NCBI GenBank assembly: GCA_028274465.1
Contig: CM051456.1
Span: 109,111,397 to 109,175,396 of the forward strand
Direction: 5' to 3'
Length of the DNA: 64,000 nucleotides
From: Plantago ovata
Lineage: Eukaryota > Streptophyta > Magnoliopsida > Lamiales > Plantaginaceae
How positions within the stretch are numbered: the stretch's first letter is position 1; every line of letters begins with the position of its first letter. The translations under genes were made by a program, and so were the position numbers. Of the stretch, positions 1-10,000 are shown one piece after another. The notes under the pieces are model-generated. The model had not been told where the DNA came from, did no database searches, and was given only the letters and a program-made list of their open reading frames with translations.

Positions 1-196
1 AGAGTTTATTTTTAATAAAAAAATTCAGAAATTAGCGACGCAATAGAATGGGTCGCTAATTTAGCGACGCATGGCCCATGCGTCGCCTCGCCATTTAGCG
101 ACGCAAATTCTATGCGTCGCAAATGGGTTTAGCGACGCATGGGGAGCTGTTTAGCGACGCATGGGAGCGTTACTAAACCCAGTTTTTCTTGTAGTG
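1..196. mobile_element. Right end of a CACTA-type DNA transposon
   Basis: The stretch carries at least five copies of a motif close to TTTAGCGACGCATGG in both orientations and ends in TTCTTGTAGTG, the inverse of the CACTACAAGAA terminus typical of plant CACTA (En/Spm) elements. Repeats of this kind next to the terminus are where the TNPA-type protein binds in En/Spm. Only the terminus lies in the window; the rest is off the left edge. Size and coding content are therefore unknown. Confidence 0.8.
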
Positions 197-290
197 GATT
201 TGCATTGATTTTTCCCGGGTTGTGCAAATCTAGAAAAAAAAACCTGGATTTTTTCTTAGATTTGCACTGATTTTCCCCGGGTTGTGCAGA
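197..290. repeat. Short duplicated segment with hairpin spacer
   Basis: Two near-identical 30-bp copies (GATTTGCATTGATTTTTCCC and onward at 197, and a copy with C changes at about 258) flank an A-rich/T-rich pair that could fold back (TCTAGAAAAA at about 230 against TTTTTTCTTAGA at about 250). It lies between the CACTA end and the LINE 3' end. No function is evident. Confidence 0.5.
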
Positions 291-373
291 AGAAAAAACA
301 ATTTAGCTTTTTGTACACATTAGCTTATACCTTCTATTATGAGTTTTATTTTACATGTTTTTTTTATAGATAT

Positions 374-996
374 TTAAATATTATCCGTTACAGACCGATA
401 AACCACAAATTCATCCATACTAATTACATTCTTTAGCCATTGGGGGCAAACATCCCAAATGTACACAAAAGTAAAATCATCCCTAAAAGATGGTTGTCTT
501 CCAAAAGTGCGGAGTCTTCCTTCATTAGCTAGCCTGTCAGCTACCGCATTCTCTTCCCGGTAAACAAAATGTGTGTGAACTTGTTGCATTCTTCTAATTC
601 TGCTGCGTACATCCTGAAGTATCAAGTCGTGGTTTCTTGCTGGCCGTGTTCCTGTGGTCCTGTTCATATGATATTCCAGTAATTTGGAGTCAGTTTGTAT
701 AATAATATTGTATTTGCCAATTTGTTCACATAATTTAATGCCAAAAGTAATGCATGGAATTCGGCCGTAGCCGCATCTGTATGGCCAAGATAGGATGCTC
801 CGGCAATTAGAAAAGTGCTCTCATGGTTTCTAATAATTGCTCCAGCTCCTGCTTGGCCAGTGGTTGGATCATATGATCCATCTATATTCAGACACACAAA
901 TTCTGCTGGTGGTGCTTTCCATTTACAAGGTACATGCCTGGAGATTTTGACATTGGCTGGTGGCCTGATTTGCTTATTATCCGATATAGCTCGAAT
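374..996 (-). pseudogene. RNase H (RVT_3) domain of the LINE, frameshifted
   Basis: The minus strand encodes a typical plant LINE RNase H domain: LNIDGSYDPTTGQAGAGAII supplies the first catalytic aspartate, AEFHALLLAL the glutamate, QTDSKLLEYH the second aspartate, and FVYREENAVADRLANEG the C-terminal helix with the last aspartate. The first half and second half are in different frames. The shift lies in the TATTATTATAC stretch around 695-705, so no single frame covers all catalytic residues. This is the 3' part of the LINE displaced by the CACTA insertion. It is a decayed remnant. Confidence 0.8.
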
Positions 997-1004
997 AAAA
1001 TGAC

Positions 1005-1245
1005 GGATAAAATGACGGATTTTATCCGTCGGTAAATAGCGACGGATCGGTGTCTCTTAGCGACGGATGACGGATAACGAACAAAGTTGACCACTTTGTT
1101 CGTCATCCGTCGCTAATAGTTTTTTATCCGTCGGTATCTTAGCGACGGATAACTTATCCGTCGCTAAATATTAAGAAAAAATAAAAAAAAAAATTAAATT
1201 ACACTTACCGACGGATAAGCGTATCCGTCGGTAAGCTCCATTTAT
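1005..1245. repeat. Left subterminal repeat array of the CACTA element
   Basis: About ten copies of the CGACGGAT core occur in both orientations, for example ATTTTATCCGTCGGTAAATA, TAGCGACGGATCGG, and TTACCGACGGATAAGCGTATCC. Several are paired head to head to give palindromes. By analogy with En/Spm these are the likely binding sites of the element-encoded DNA-binding protein. That assignment is inference. Confidence 0.75.
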
Positions 1246-1904
1246 ACCGGCCGCGACTGGCAGAACGCCATTGCCATCTTCTTCTCCTTTCTTTCTTCTT
1301 TCCGTTTTTCATCTTCTCATCTCCATTTCTCCTTCAAAACTTCACCATTTTCATCCATTTTGGTAGCAAATTGAAGCTTATTGCACAAGGAACAAGGAAC
1401 AACCTTCAATTTGGATTTTTTTTGGTCAATTTGTGCAAAATCAAAGGTATGAACTCTAACCCTTATTTGATTTTTAATTTGGGAATTATCTAATTGTTGG
1501 TTAAATTGTCAAATGTATGTTACATAGTAGTTGATACAAGTATATTTTGCTTAAATGTGTAGTTCATTGTTGTTAAAATTGAGTAATGAATCGATTTTGG
1601 GATTTTATTAATTTGGGGATTTCTTAAATTATGGAAATGTATGTTAGTATTAAGTAGATATTAGTTGTTATAGTTGAATGTTAGTTTGGATTATGTTAAT
1701 TTGGGTTTGTTAATTAAAATCGAGACTTAGATCAATTTAGGGCTTTTTTAGTTTTGTATTTAATCGAATTTAATGTTCCATAACTAGGTTATGTACTTAT
1801 ATAAGGTTAATTTTGTAGTTGAATACGATAAAATAGAGTAATTTATGAAAATCGAGACTTGTAGCTCAATTTGGGGGTTTTGAAATAAAGTGAAAATGGG
1901 TTCG

Positions 1905-2145
1905 AGATGATGATATGATGATGATGTTAGGTTAGAGATGATGTTCATATGGTTGTTGTTGACAATGCTAGGCTAGAGATGATGTTGTTAATGGTTGGTT
2001 GATTGGTGATAAGGTTGATGATGTTAGGCTAGAGATGATGTTGTTATATGGTTGATTGGTGATATGGTTGATAATGTTAGGCTAGAGATATGTTCATATG
2101 GTTGTTGTTGATGATGCTAGTCTAGAGATGTTGTTGATGGTTGGT
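1905..2145. repeat. Degenerate tandem repeats in the CACTA leader
   Basis: Four to five imperfect units of roughly 55-65 bp share the phrases GTTAGGCTAGAGATGATGTT and ATATGGTTGTTGTTGATGAT. They lie between the left subterminal repeats and the first coding segment, probably in an untranslated leader or promoter of the transposase gene. Confidence 0.6.
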
Positions 2146-2312
2146 AAAATTAAATGAAATGATTATAACATAATAATAAAATGATTATAATGTTAACTTC
2201 AAATCTGTATAAGACATATAAATATCCTTAAAACTACATTTCAATTCTAAATATGAATATTGAAAATGTATGAATTTAATAATTAAAGAATTTCAGGTTA
2301 GTCATTGTTGAA

Positions 2313-2450
2313 ATGGAACCCGATCGGTCTTGGATGTATAAACGGACCAAGCATGGGATGATTCTGCCTAGTTTCGAGCAGGGGCTTGATTCATTTATTG
2401 CATTTGCACTTGCACACCCTGATTGTTTGAAATGTGGGGATATGAAGTGT
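2313..2450 (+). pseudogene. Transposase-associated domain fragment (CACTA)
   Basis: The first 45 or so residues start MEPDRSWMYKRTKHGMILPS and contain FEQGLDSFIAFALAHP. This matches the start of the transposase-associated domain (PF13963 type: DRSWMY, then a helix with F..F) found at the N terminus of CACTA TNPD transposases. The domain stops at about residue 45, where the cysteine-rich part should follow, and the frame then runs through what looks like an intron into the next coding segment at 2562. It may be a leader exon of that gene or a remnant of a deleted TNPD gene. Confidence 0.55.
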
Positions 2451-2561
2451 CATTTATATGTATATTCCCTTGTGTGTGCATTTACGTTAATTGATAATGC
2501 TTTATATTGTACGTGCATATTTCATATCATCATACTAACCTTGATATTGTTTTATTTGCAG

Positions 2562-4492
2562 ATGCCGAAACCTAGGTGCAACTACATTCCACCCGAGTTA
2601 CGAGTTCCTGGAGCCCCAGGGTACGAGCAGGGTGTAGTTCCACCCATCATTGAATTATCGGAGGGGAGTAGCTCCTCATCGTCAACTAGGAAGAAGAAGG
2701 CTAAGTTTGACCCATTTGCGAACCTACCTGCTGATGGTTGTCCATACGAGACGCCGACCCTGGGTGCCATGTATAAGGGGAAGCCTGTTCTGTTCCCTAA
2801 CGGGAAAGCTGCGTAAGTACACTTTTCTGTTGTTTAGTTTATTGTTTAACTTGTGACATATTACGTATACTTTATTATGCTTATTCATTCTTATTTGTAT
2901 TTAACAATCATAATAGGTTTTACCCTGCATCTGCCCATTCGAAGATCGGTGACATCATCAACTCCAGGTTCATCGCTCCAACACCATCTGAGGACCGTGG
3001 TGGGGAGAAGTGGTCAAGGCTGCCTGACCATGTCATTGGCTTCTACTTCGATGAGCTGCGGGTATTGTAACAATCTTAAATGTTTAGTAAATGTTGTTTT
3101 ATTTTTATTCTAAATTTACGTGAGTGGTATGTTAGCCACTATATTTGGGTGATATGTTAGTCACCATGTGTTAGTTGTTTTTTTAGGGCAATGTGAGTGG
3201 TATGTTAGCCACTATATTTGGGTGATATGTTAGTCACCATTGTGCTTACGTTGATCTTGTTCTTGTTGTATTGATTGTTGTGTCGTTCTAAATTGGTTGT
3301 TTTGGTGGTTAGAAACACTACTACTTGCCAAACGTGCTATTGAAGGAGCTTTGGTTTGTTTTCAACACTGTTGGTTCTCGTTGTTACCGAGACAAGGTCC
3401 ACGACCTTAAGGAGTCTCGAGTGAGGCCTAGATTCATCCACGAAAGCGAGTGGCCTCTGTGGTTGGCTTACTGGAAGACACAGGATGCTGAGGACCTAGC
3501 AGATCAGAACAAGAAGAATCGAGCACGGGCGGACAGAAGCAGCTCCGGTGAAGACGAGGACTATTCGAAGCACCATCTCGGCACACAGTCTCAGGCCACT
3601 CGTGACCTCAATGCAGTAAGTTAACTTGTGCTTTACTCCAGTCACTTTCAATATTCTTAAAATTTTATTGTAAACACTGACACTTATTACTTTGCAAAAT
3701 GAACAGAGGCTCACTGGACAAGGATGCTTGTCGTACTTGACCATGGTGAGAAATGCCAAGTTCAAGAACGGCGAGTGGACATGCAAGAAAGCCAAGAAAC
3801 TGAATGTAAGTACATAAATGAGTACTTTGAGTTACTTGTACTGTATTTCTTTTTAAAAAGTTTCTATATGTATTGTAATATATCAACTCATGTATTGCTT
3901 AACTGCTTGTAGGAGGAGGTTGAGGCTTTTTACTTGGTTAAGATGGAAGAGAAGGGTGACATACTTACGATGGAGGAAGAGAACGCTGCCTTCCTCGAGG
4001 TGAACCCTCCTGGCCCTAAGTGGTCGATCTATGGCTTAGGGAACTTGGGACGTTCTCTTGCAGCTGAATCATTGCAGCGCTCATCCGGTTCTACCTCCAG
4101 CACAGATTCTCGAATGGCTGAGGAGATGGCAGCACTTAGGGCCGAGAATGCTAGGATGAAGAGCATTCAGGACACACTTGTGTCTCAGGTATATTCATTT
4201 GTATGCTAATATTATGTTGATATGTCATGTAGATGTATAACCACTTGTATGCTCATTTACATTGCTTGCATCTATCTTTCATATTCTTAACTACATCGAT
4301 CATTACTTGTGTCAGGTGGAGACGCAGAATTTGGTGCTGAAGAAGATTCTGGAGAAGCATCCCATTGACATGGACCCGTTCGCAGAGGGAGCTGTGTTTC
4401 AGACCGGGGAGGGGAGCCCTGGTACGGCGGGGAGTGCGGGTTTGCAAGGCAGTTCTCATGCTCCTTCGGCTTCCAGTGGTCGTCGTCCCTAG
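2562..4492 (+). CDS. Transposase_24-type protein of the CACTA element
   Basis: Six segments join in frame at consensus splice sites: 2562-2812, 2917-3061, 3313-3615, 3707-3805, 3913-4188 and 4316-4492, giving about 416 residues. Domain order: a basic, serine-rich N terminus; GGEKWSRLPDHVIGFYFDEL; the core HYYLPNVLLKELWFVFNTVG with following basic helix and WPLWLAYW; an acidic segment; the EEENAAFLEV motif; and a C-terminal coiled coil (MAEEMAALRAENARMKSIQD). This architecture is the plant Transposase_24 (Ptta/En/Spm) family, thought to play the TNPA-like DNA-binding role rather than catalysis. The second CACTA element in this window encodes a homolog at 19000-20786. The start at 2562 follows directly on an acceptor, so translation may instead begin at 2313. 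No stops are seen, so the gene may be functional. Confidence 0.8.
3119..3239. repeat. Direct repeat in a transposase intron
   Basis: Two copies of a 52-bp phrase beginning GTGAGTGGTATGTTAGCCAC, at about 3120 and 3189, are almost identical. They are separated by GTGTTAGTTGTTTTTTTAGGG, which itself resembles a splice acceptor. Recent tandem duplication within the intron is the simplest reading. Confidence 0.75.
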
Positions 4493-4708
4493 ATTTCTAC
4501 ATTTTAGTTGGGCATTTGTAGTAAAACTTTCACATTTACATTTGTAGTAAACGTTTTTCTATTTTGAAGAATCGAATTTTATTGAATTTTATTTTCAATT
4601 CAAATTTAATGATTTTTAATTTTTAGTACGTAAATTTATATTATTAAACAGGTTGTTGTACAATTATCAAGAAAAGTAATAAAAAAAATTTTTAAGAAAA
4701 AAAAATTT

Positions 4709-5078
4709 ACCAACGGATAACTTTATCCGTCGGTAAGTGCCGGTTGACTAAGTCAACCGGTCATACCGACGGATAACGTTATCCGTCGGTAACCGTCACC
4801 AACGGATACATTTATCCGTCGGTAAACGTCACCGACGGATAAATTTATCCGTCGGTCAGACGAATAAGGGCTGGTCAACGCCCCTATTCGTCAGTCCGTC
4901 GGTATTATTCGTCGCTAAATTTAGCGACGAATAAGATCCGACGGTAACGGCATTACCGACGGATAAAATAGCGACGGGCTATTTATCCGTCGGTAAGTGG
5001 TTACCGATCCGTCGGTAAGTACTTACCGACGGATCGGTACCCGGATACCGACGGATACCATCCGTCGGTAAAGTTTCC
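4709..5078. repeat. Right subterminal palindromic array of the CACTA element
   Basis: More than fifteen ATCCGTCGGT / ACCGACGGAT cores alternate in orientation. 4764-4791 is a perfect 28-bp palindrome (14-bp arm TACCGACGGATAAC). 4740-4760 is a second palindrome, CCGGTTGACT with its complement around a single A. Head-to-head spacing is variable. It is the expected location of transposase-complex binding sites. Confidence 0.8.
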
Positions 5079-5091
5079 AGTTCTTGTAGTG

Positions 5092-7045
5092 AATCTGATG
5101 TGCATTTGCTCATGAGTATTTTCTGTCTGTGCAAATAACTTCTCATTTCTGAATCTCCATATCATCCAAGCAAAGATTAAAGCATTTAATTGAGATTCAG
5201 AATTGAAAGTTTCTAAGAAAACCAATTTGTCCAGAGTGTCTAGTGAATGATTGTTTGTCAGGATTAAACTTCTTAGATGATGAAAGAGAGGGCAATGGAA
5301 AATGAGATGATCAATGCTCTCTTCTGCTGTATTACAGAGTATACAAATGGGGGATGGAATGATTTTTTTATGGTACAAGTGTTGTGCTGTAGGGAGCCTT
5401 TTGTGTACCCCTAGCCAAAGGAAAAATTGTATTCTGGGAAACAAAGCAAGTTTCCACAATTTTTTCCAAGGCCAATGTGGTCCTTGCTCCTCCTTTTGTT
5501 TCTGTAAGAGGTAGTAGGCACTTTTGACAGTGAAACTGCCATGTGTTTCTTCATTCCAGACTAGGGTATCATTTATTTCCCTAGCAAAGGGTGTTGCAAT
5601 AATTTCATGGACTAATTCTTGTGGAAGCACCTGATTAAGTGCTTGTATATCCCAGGCATTATTGATAATATAATCCTGGACTTTATTCTGCAGTTGTGGA
5701 TTAGTAGTATAATCTTGTAGTCTTTTATTATTCAGCCATTTGTCTTGCCAGAACTGAATAGATGCTCCATTCCCTACTTGGAAGGTAAGACCAACTCTGA
5801 ATTCTTCTTTAAGTTTAACTAGATTTTTCCAAAACCAGCTTTGCTGTGGATTTGTAGAGGATTCAAGGAAGGTTGTTGTAGGGAAATACTTGTTTTTGTA
5901 TACATCAAACCATAGGGATTTAGTTTGAGTATGCAGATTCCACAAGTGCTTTAAAAGAAGTGCTTTGTTGAAAGAAGAAAGTTCCCTTATTCCCAACCCT
6001 CCTTGGTATATAGGTCTGCAGACTTTTTGCCATTGTATTTTACTTTTGGACTTGCCATTTTTATCAGCATTCCATAAGAAATGTCTATTAGTTGCTTCTA
6101 TGGAGGAGATGGTGTTGGCAGGAAGTCTAGCAATAGACATAGCATAGGATGGAATGGAATTTGTCACAGCTTTTATAAGAGTGAGTCTCCCAGCATATGA
6201 GAGAAATTTAGTGTACCAAATATTAATTTTGTTTTGTACTTTCTGTACAGTTTCTGGGAAAAAATCTTTTTTCTTATTACCTAGGAGAAAAGGTAAGCCA
6301 AGGTATTTGTCCAGTCTTTTGTTATGGATTACTCCCAGAGATTGGGTTATCTGTTGCTTGGTATGTATAGGTGTGTTGGGTGAAAAGATAATTCTACTCT
6401 TCACCCAGCACACATTTTGTCCAGAAGCTTTCCCATATTCTTTAAGAATGTTGGAGAGAGTTTCTACATTTCTGGTATTAGCCTTGCAGAAGAGAATACA
6501 ATCATCTGCAAAGCATAGAAGAGGTATTTGTGGCCCTTGTCTTGATGATTTGAGTGGTTCTAGTTGTTTATCTTTGATATTTTTCCAGACTAGATGAACT
6601 AGTAATTCTTGGCAGAGTATAAATAAGTAAGGAGACAGTGGGTATCCTTGTCTGATACCCCTCTCTGGTATCCATGTTTGGGATTCCATTTGATTAACTC
6701 TTACTGAGAAGGAAGAAGATTTGATACAATTTAGAATGAGATGAATGAAAGGAGGAGGAAAGTTAAATTTTGTAAGAGCTAATTTAATAAAATCCCAATC
6801 TAATCTGTCATAAGCCTTTTCAATATCTAGTTTAAGAGCAAAGTAGTGTTGTTTGCTGGATTTCCTTTTTTTATTCATGGAATGTAATAGCTCATGAGCA
6901 ATCATGATGTTATCACTGATTTTCCTATTTGGAACAAAAGCATTTTGAAATGGGGAAACTATTTTGTCCAAAATAGGTCTCATTTTTTGAACTAAAATCT
7001 TTGAAATAATCTTATAGCTAACATTACATGTTATATTAGGTGATA
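5092..7045 (-). CDS. LINE reverse transcriptase with zf-RVT region (partial)
   Basis: The frame is open for more than 640 residues. In order it shows ISKILVQKMRPILDKIVSPF and QNAFVPNRKISDNI (N-terminal RT region), LDIEKAYDRLDW (first catalytic aspartate), GIRQGYPLSPYLF, the polymerase box FADDCILF with both aspartates, KYLGLPFLLG, and a C-terminal zinc-knuckle segment with WKKLWKLALFPRIQFFLW and LPTAQHLYHKKIIPSPIC. These are hallmarks of plant L1-clade LINE ORF2. The catalytic residues are intact, but the product lacks the endonuclease and is severed from its RNase H by the CACTA insertion, whose right terminus is read into the last residues. It is a relic with a preserved frame, not an independent gene. 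Confidence 0.85.
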
Positions 7046-8293
7046 AATGTGTGTCATAGTTTTTTTATATTATATTGTATTTATTTCAGAATAAAAAAAA
7101 TAGTTATATAATAATTTTATGCATTTATTACGTCATCGAATCAATTGTCCAATATGACCCGGGTTAAACTATCTCAGGAGGTCATCTAGAGACGGAATTT
7201 ATAACAGCCTAATTTCCCTTTTTGATATGCTTGGGGGTGTAACGATTTCTTCTACCCTATGTGTGGACCCCACACCCTATATTAGAGGAGATTTTAAATA
7301 ATACTTATTATTCGATACTGAATATTGTATAAATATAACAATTATATTTTTATAATATAATTTCGTAAATTACGTTTTTGGCATGATTTAGAATTAATAT
7401 GAGCTCAAATCTATAAAAAAAATTGTAGATTTTACCAGAAGGGAAACTTTAGTGGGATGGGGAAACTATATATGTGCCATGGGACAAACTTTGAGTACGG
7501 ATTTTGTCATTTTCCCTTGGTATCTCGACACTGGGAGTTGAGTCAGGACTAAGAAAAGCACCAGATACAGCACATCGCAGAGTTCAAGGGATTTAAGGAT
7601 GAAATGGGCAATATAACAAGTAGCAGTGTTTCATTCATATTTTCATTCACTATAAATAGAGATTAGCTTGTTCATATATTCTCTACTTCAACGTCAATAG
7701 TATCTTGGGTTCTTGTCTTGTTTTAAACAAGAGATCAAGATAGAGTTTCAATGACTAAAAATAGAAGCTCATTATGGAAGAGGCATACAATTTTTGACTG
7801 GAAAAATAGTTAAACACCACCAAAAGCTAACTTGTAAAGGAAAAACATACATACATTTAACATTATAGTAGTAACATACAGGAAGATTTATACAGATAAA
7901 GAAGCAAGTATTGTCCTGTCTCTATATTGTCAAAATCTTAGACTTTTCATGATTCCTTTCATGCCCATCTTTTGAAGATCGTATGAATCCTAACAGCCCT
8001 TAAAATGCTCTTTCTTGTTACTTAGAAAAGGGAGGTATACTCTATATAATAAAGGCAAAATAAATGACATTCAAAGCACCCAATGCATGTAGTTTTTACC
8101 AGAATCCATTCATTCATTGAAAGAACCAGCAGCTACAAGTCTGCAAGACTGCAACTAGTTCCTCATAGATTACCAGAATCCCCTTGAAAATCTACTGCCA
8201 AGTGTAAACTCATACACTAGGTCTTTATAAATGGAGGTCATTTATTCTCATTGAGATACAGATTTGTAACTGTAACCTTAAACTCTCTCTCTC
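7046..8293. other. Intergenic, upstream of the aldo-keto reductase
   Basis: No coding segment is convincing. The first 400 bp are AT-rich and resemble worn MITE sequence. The part nearest the gene has a CT-rich stretch (AACTCTCTCTCTCTTTATAA) typical of a plant promoter. Confidence 0.5.
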
Positions 8294-8302
8294 TTTATAA
8301 AT
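8294..8302 (+). promoter_or_regulatory. TATA box of the aldo-keto reductase gene
   Basis: TTTATAAAT follows a CT microsatellite and lies about 60 bp before the ATG at 8360, which leaves a leader of about 30 bases. No other TATA candidate is as well placed. Confidence 0.55.
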
Positions 8303-8359
8303 CTTCCTATATACTTTAATTTATTTTTTTCACGGTGGTTGTACAATAGAAAAAAAAAA

Positions 8360-9592
8360 ATGGAGAGGATTCAGACACCTCAAGTAATGCTGAATTCTGG
8401 GTACATGATGCCACTAATTGCCCTGGGAACAGCAGTTTCTCCACTTCCACCACCCGAGCAGCTGACCTCAATTTTCCTCGATGCCATAGCTACCGGATAT
8501 CGCCATTTCGACACTGCAGCGTTTTACAGCACAGAGGAGCCACTTGGCCAAGCAGTCACCAAAGCTTTAGAACTTGGCCTGATCAAGAACCGGGATGAAC
8601 TGTTCATCACTTCGAAGCTATGGTGTACTGATGCACACCATGATCTTGTGCTTCCAGCCATCAAAGAAACACTCAGGTGATTTAGACATATAAATTTGTC
8701 CATGTGATTCCAAGTTCAGCTTATAATCTCAAGTCTCAACTGTTATATAAATACTCCTTGCTGTAGGAAGTTGGATCTGAGTTATGTGGACCTTTATCTG
8801 ATACACTGGCCAGTGAGGATCAAGAAAGGCGATATAATTTTAATGAACTTTCTGAACATTCCGAAGGAGGATATTTTGCCTTTTGACATCCATTCAACGT
8901 GGAAGGCGATGGAAGATTGTTGCAAATTAGGCATGGCTAAATCTATAGGCTTGAGCAACTTCAGCTGTGCTAAAATCGACCAACTCCTCAGTCACGCAAC
9001 TATACCGCCTTCTGTTAATCAGGCAATAAACAGCATCACAGACTATTGCTGTAAAACTTAGGCCAAATCGGCAAATCCTACAATAAACACTTGACACTCT
9101 TTTTCTTCTTTTAGGTCGAGATGAGTATCGGATGGCAGCAGCAAAAGTTGATGGAGTTTTGCAAGGCAAACGGCATTCAAGTAAGCGCGTGGTCTCCATT
9201 GGGAGCTGCTGGTGCATTCTGGGGTTCAGGCAGAGTTGTGAAGAATCAAGTTCTTCAGAACATTGCAGCCCAGAAAATGAAAACCGTACCACAGGTTGGT
9301 TTTGATGTTGATTTCACCTGCCTATACATAAATTTGATTTCTGACTAGTTGCAACAAACGCATTCAGATTGCGCTCAGGTGGATACATGAGCAAGGAGCA
9401 TGTATTGTTGTGAAAAGCTTCAACAAGGAGAGAATGAAGGAAAACATTCAGCTTTTCGACTGGGATTTGAGTGATGAAGAAAAGGAGCAGATACAAAAGA
9501 TCCCTCAAAGTAGAGGGCTGACTGGAGACTGGTTTGTTCATGAAGATGGACCAATAAAATCCCTGGACGAACTTTGGGATGGAGAAATATGA
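8360..9592 (+). CDS. Aldo-keto reductase, AKR4 type
   Basis: Four exons (8360-8676, 8767-9022, 9115-9294, 9368-9592) give 325 residues, the usual length. The protein is an NADPH-dependent cytosolic reductase with a TIM-barrel fold. All four catalytic residues are visible: aspartate and tyrosine in HFDTAAFY, lysine in ITSKLW, histidine in LIHWPV. The substrate-barrel motif [10 protein letters not shown], the SAWSPLGA strand and the cofactor region [13 protein letters not shown] are also present. Family resemblance is to plant AKR4 enzymes (codeinone reductase-like, methylecgonone reductase-like, polyketide reductase-like); the substrate cannot be read from sequence. Start: the ATG in an A-rich context (AAAAAAATGGAG). 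Intron 2 begins GCAATA instead of GT, a GC-AG intron. The gene appears functional. Confidence 0.92.
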
Positions 9593-10000
9593 ACATGTTC
9601 TGTTTACTTGCTCTCTTGGATTTGTACTCAACTTTTATGAATACCAGCATGGGAAATCTTCAACAAAGATATTTGGAAAGTGTGCGAAATCTGTCTTACC
9701 AAGTTACTTATTGATGTCTTTACATAACTATGATAACAGAGAACACAACCATAACAAACTATACATAAACATAAGTTAACTATCCATCTTTTTTCATATG
9801 TACAATCAAATAGGAAGTTCTCTTAAAAACTTTGCTACCTAACGGACTACGGTGATTAAACTTCTAAAGCTAAACAATGCTGCAATACCTGTATGTGTTT
9901 ACTGTTTAGTATCACCGCATTGCAACTTGCAAGTGAAGATAACAGCCTCTTTGTCCAGAAAACGCAGAGATAATAAGCACCAGAACATCATCCTTGTTGC
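9593..10000. other. Shared 3' region of two convergent genes
   Basis: About 400 bp separate the stop of the reductase from the stop of the minus-strand YaaW-like gene. It holds AT-rich 3' untranslated sequence for both. No coding signal or repeat is seen. Confidence 0.5.

Larger units (their letters stand above)
997..5091 (+). mobile_element. CACTA transposon inserted into the LINE (left terminus lost)
   Basis: The right end is a clean CTTGTAGTG terminus at 5091 (its complement reads CACTACAAGAACTGG), followed by AAT. The LINE sequence resumes after the AAT triplet at 994-996, so AAT is the likely 3-bp target duplication, the size expected for CACTA elements. At the left junction the sequence begins directly with subterminal repeats (AAAATGACGGATAAAATGAC) and no CACTA motif is present, so roughly the outer terminus has been lost. 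Both ends are full of ACCGACGGATAA motifs. The interior holds a Transposase_24-like gene and a fragment of a transposase-associated domain, but no full TNPD transposase. Confidence 0.85.
357..7045 (-). mobile_element. 5'-truncated LINE, interrupted by a CACTA element
   Basis: Read on the minus strand, the LINE begins within the reverse transcriptase at about 7045, runs through RT and a zinc-knuckle (zf-RVT) region to 5092, is interrupted by the CACTA element 997-5091, and resumes at 996 with an RNase H (RVT_3) domain ending near 374. An A-rich tail lies at about 357-366. ORF1 and the endonuclease are missing, as is usual for 5'-truncated LINE insertions. The two LINE halves join at a shared AAT triplet, with a one-base frame offset. 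I could not identify the LINE's own target duplication. Confidence 0.8.

Noticed and set aside
6154-6597. Plus-strand 147-residue frame
   Set aside because: Antisense shadow of the LINE reverse transcriptase.
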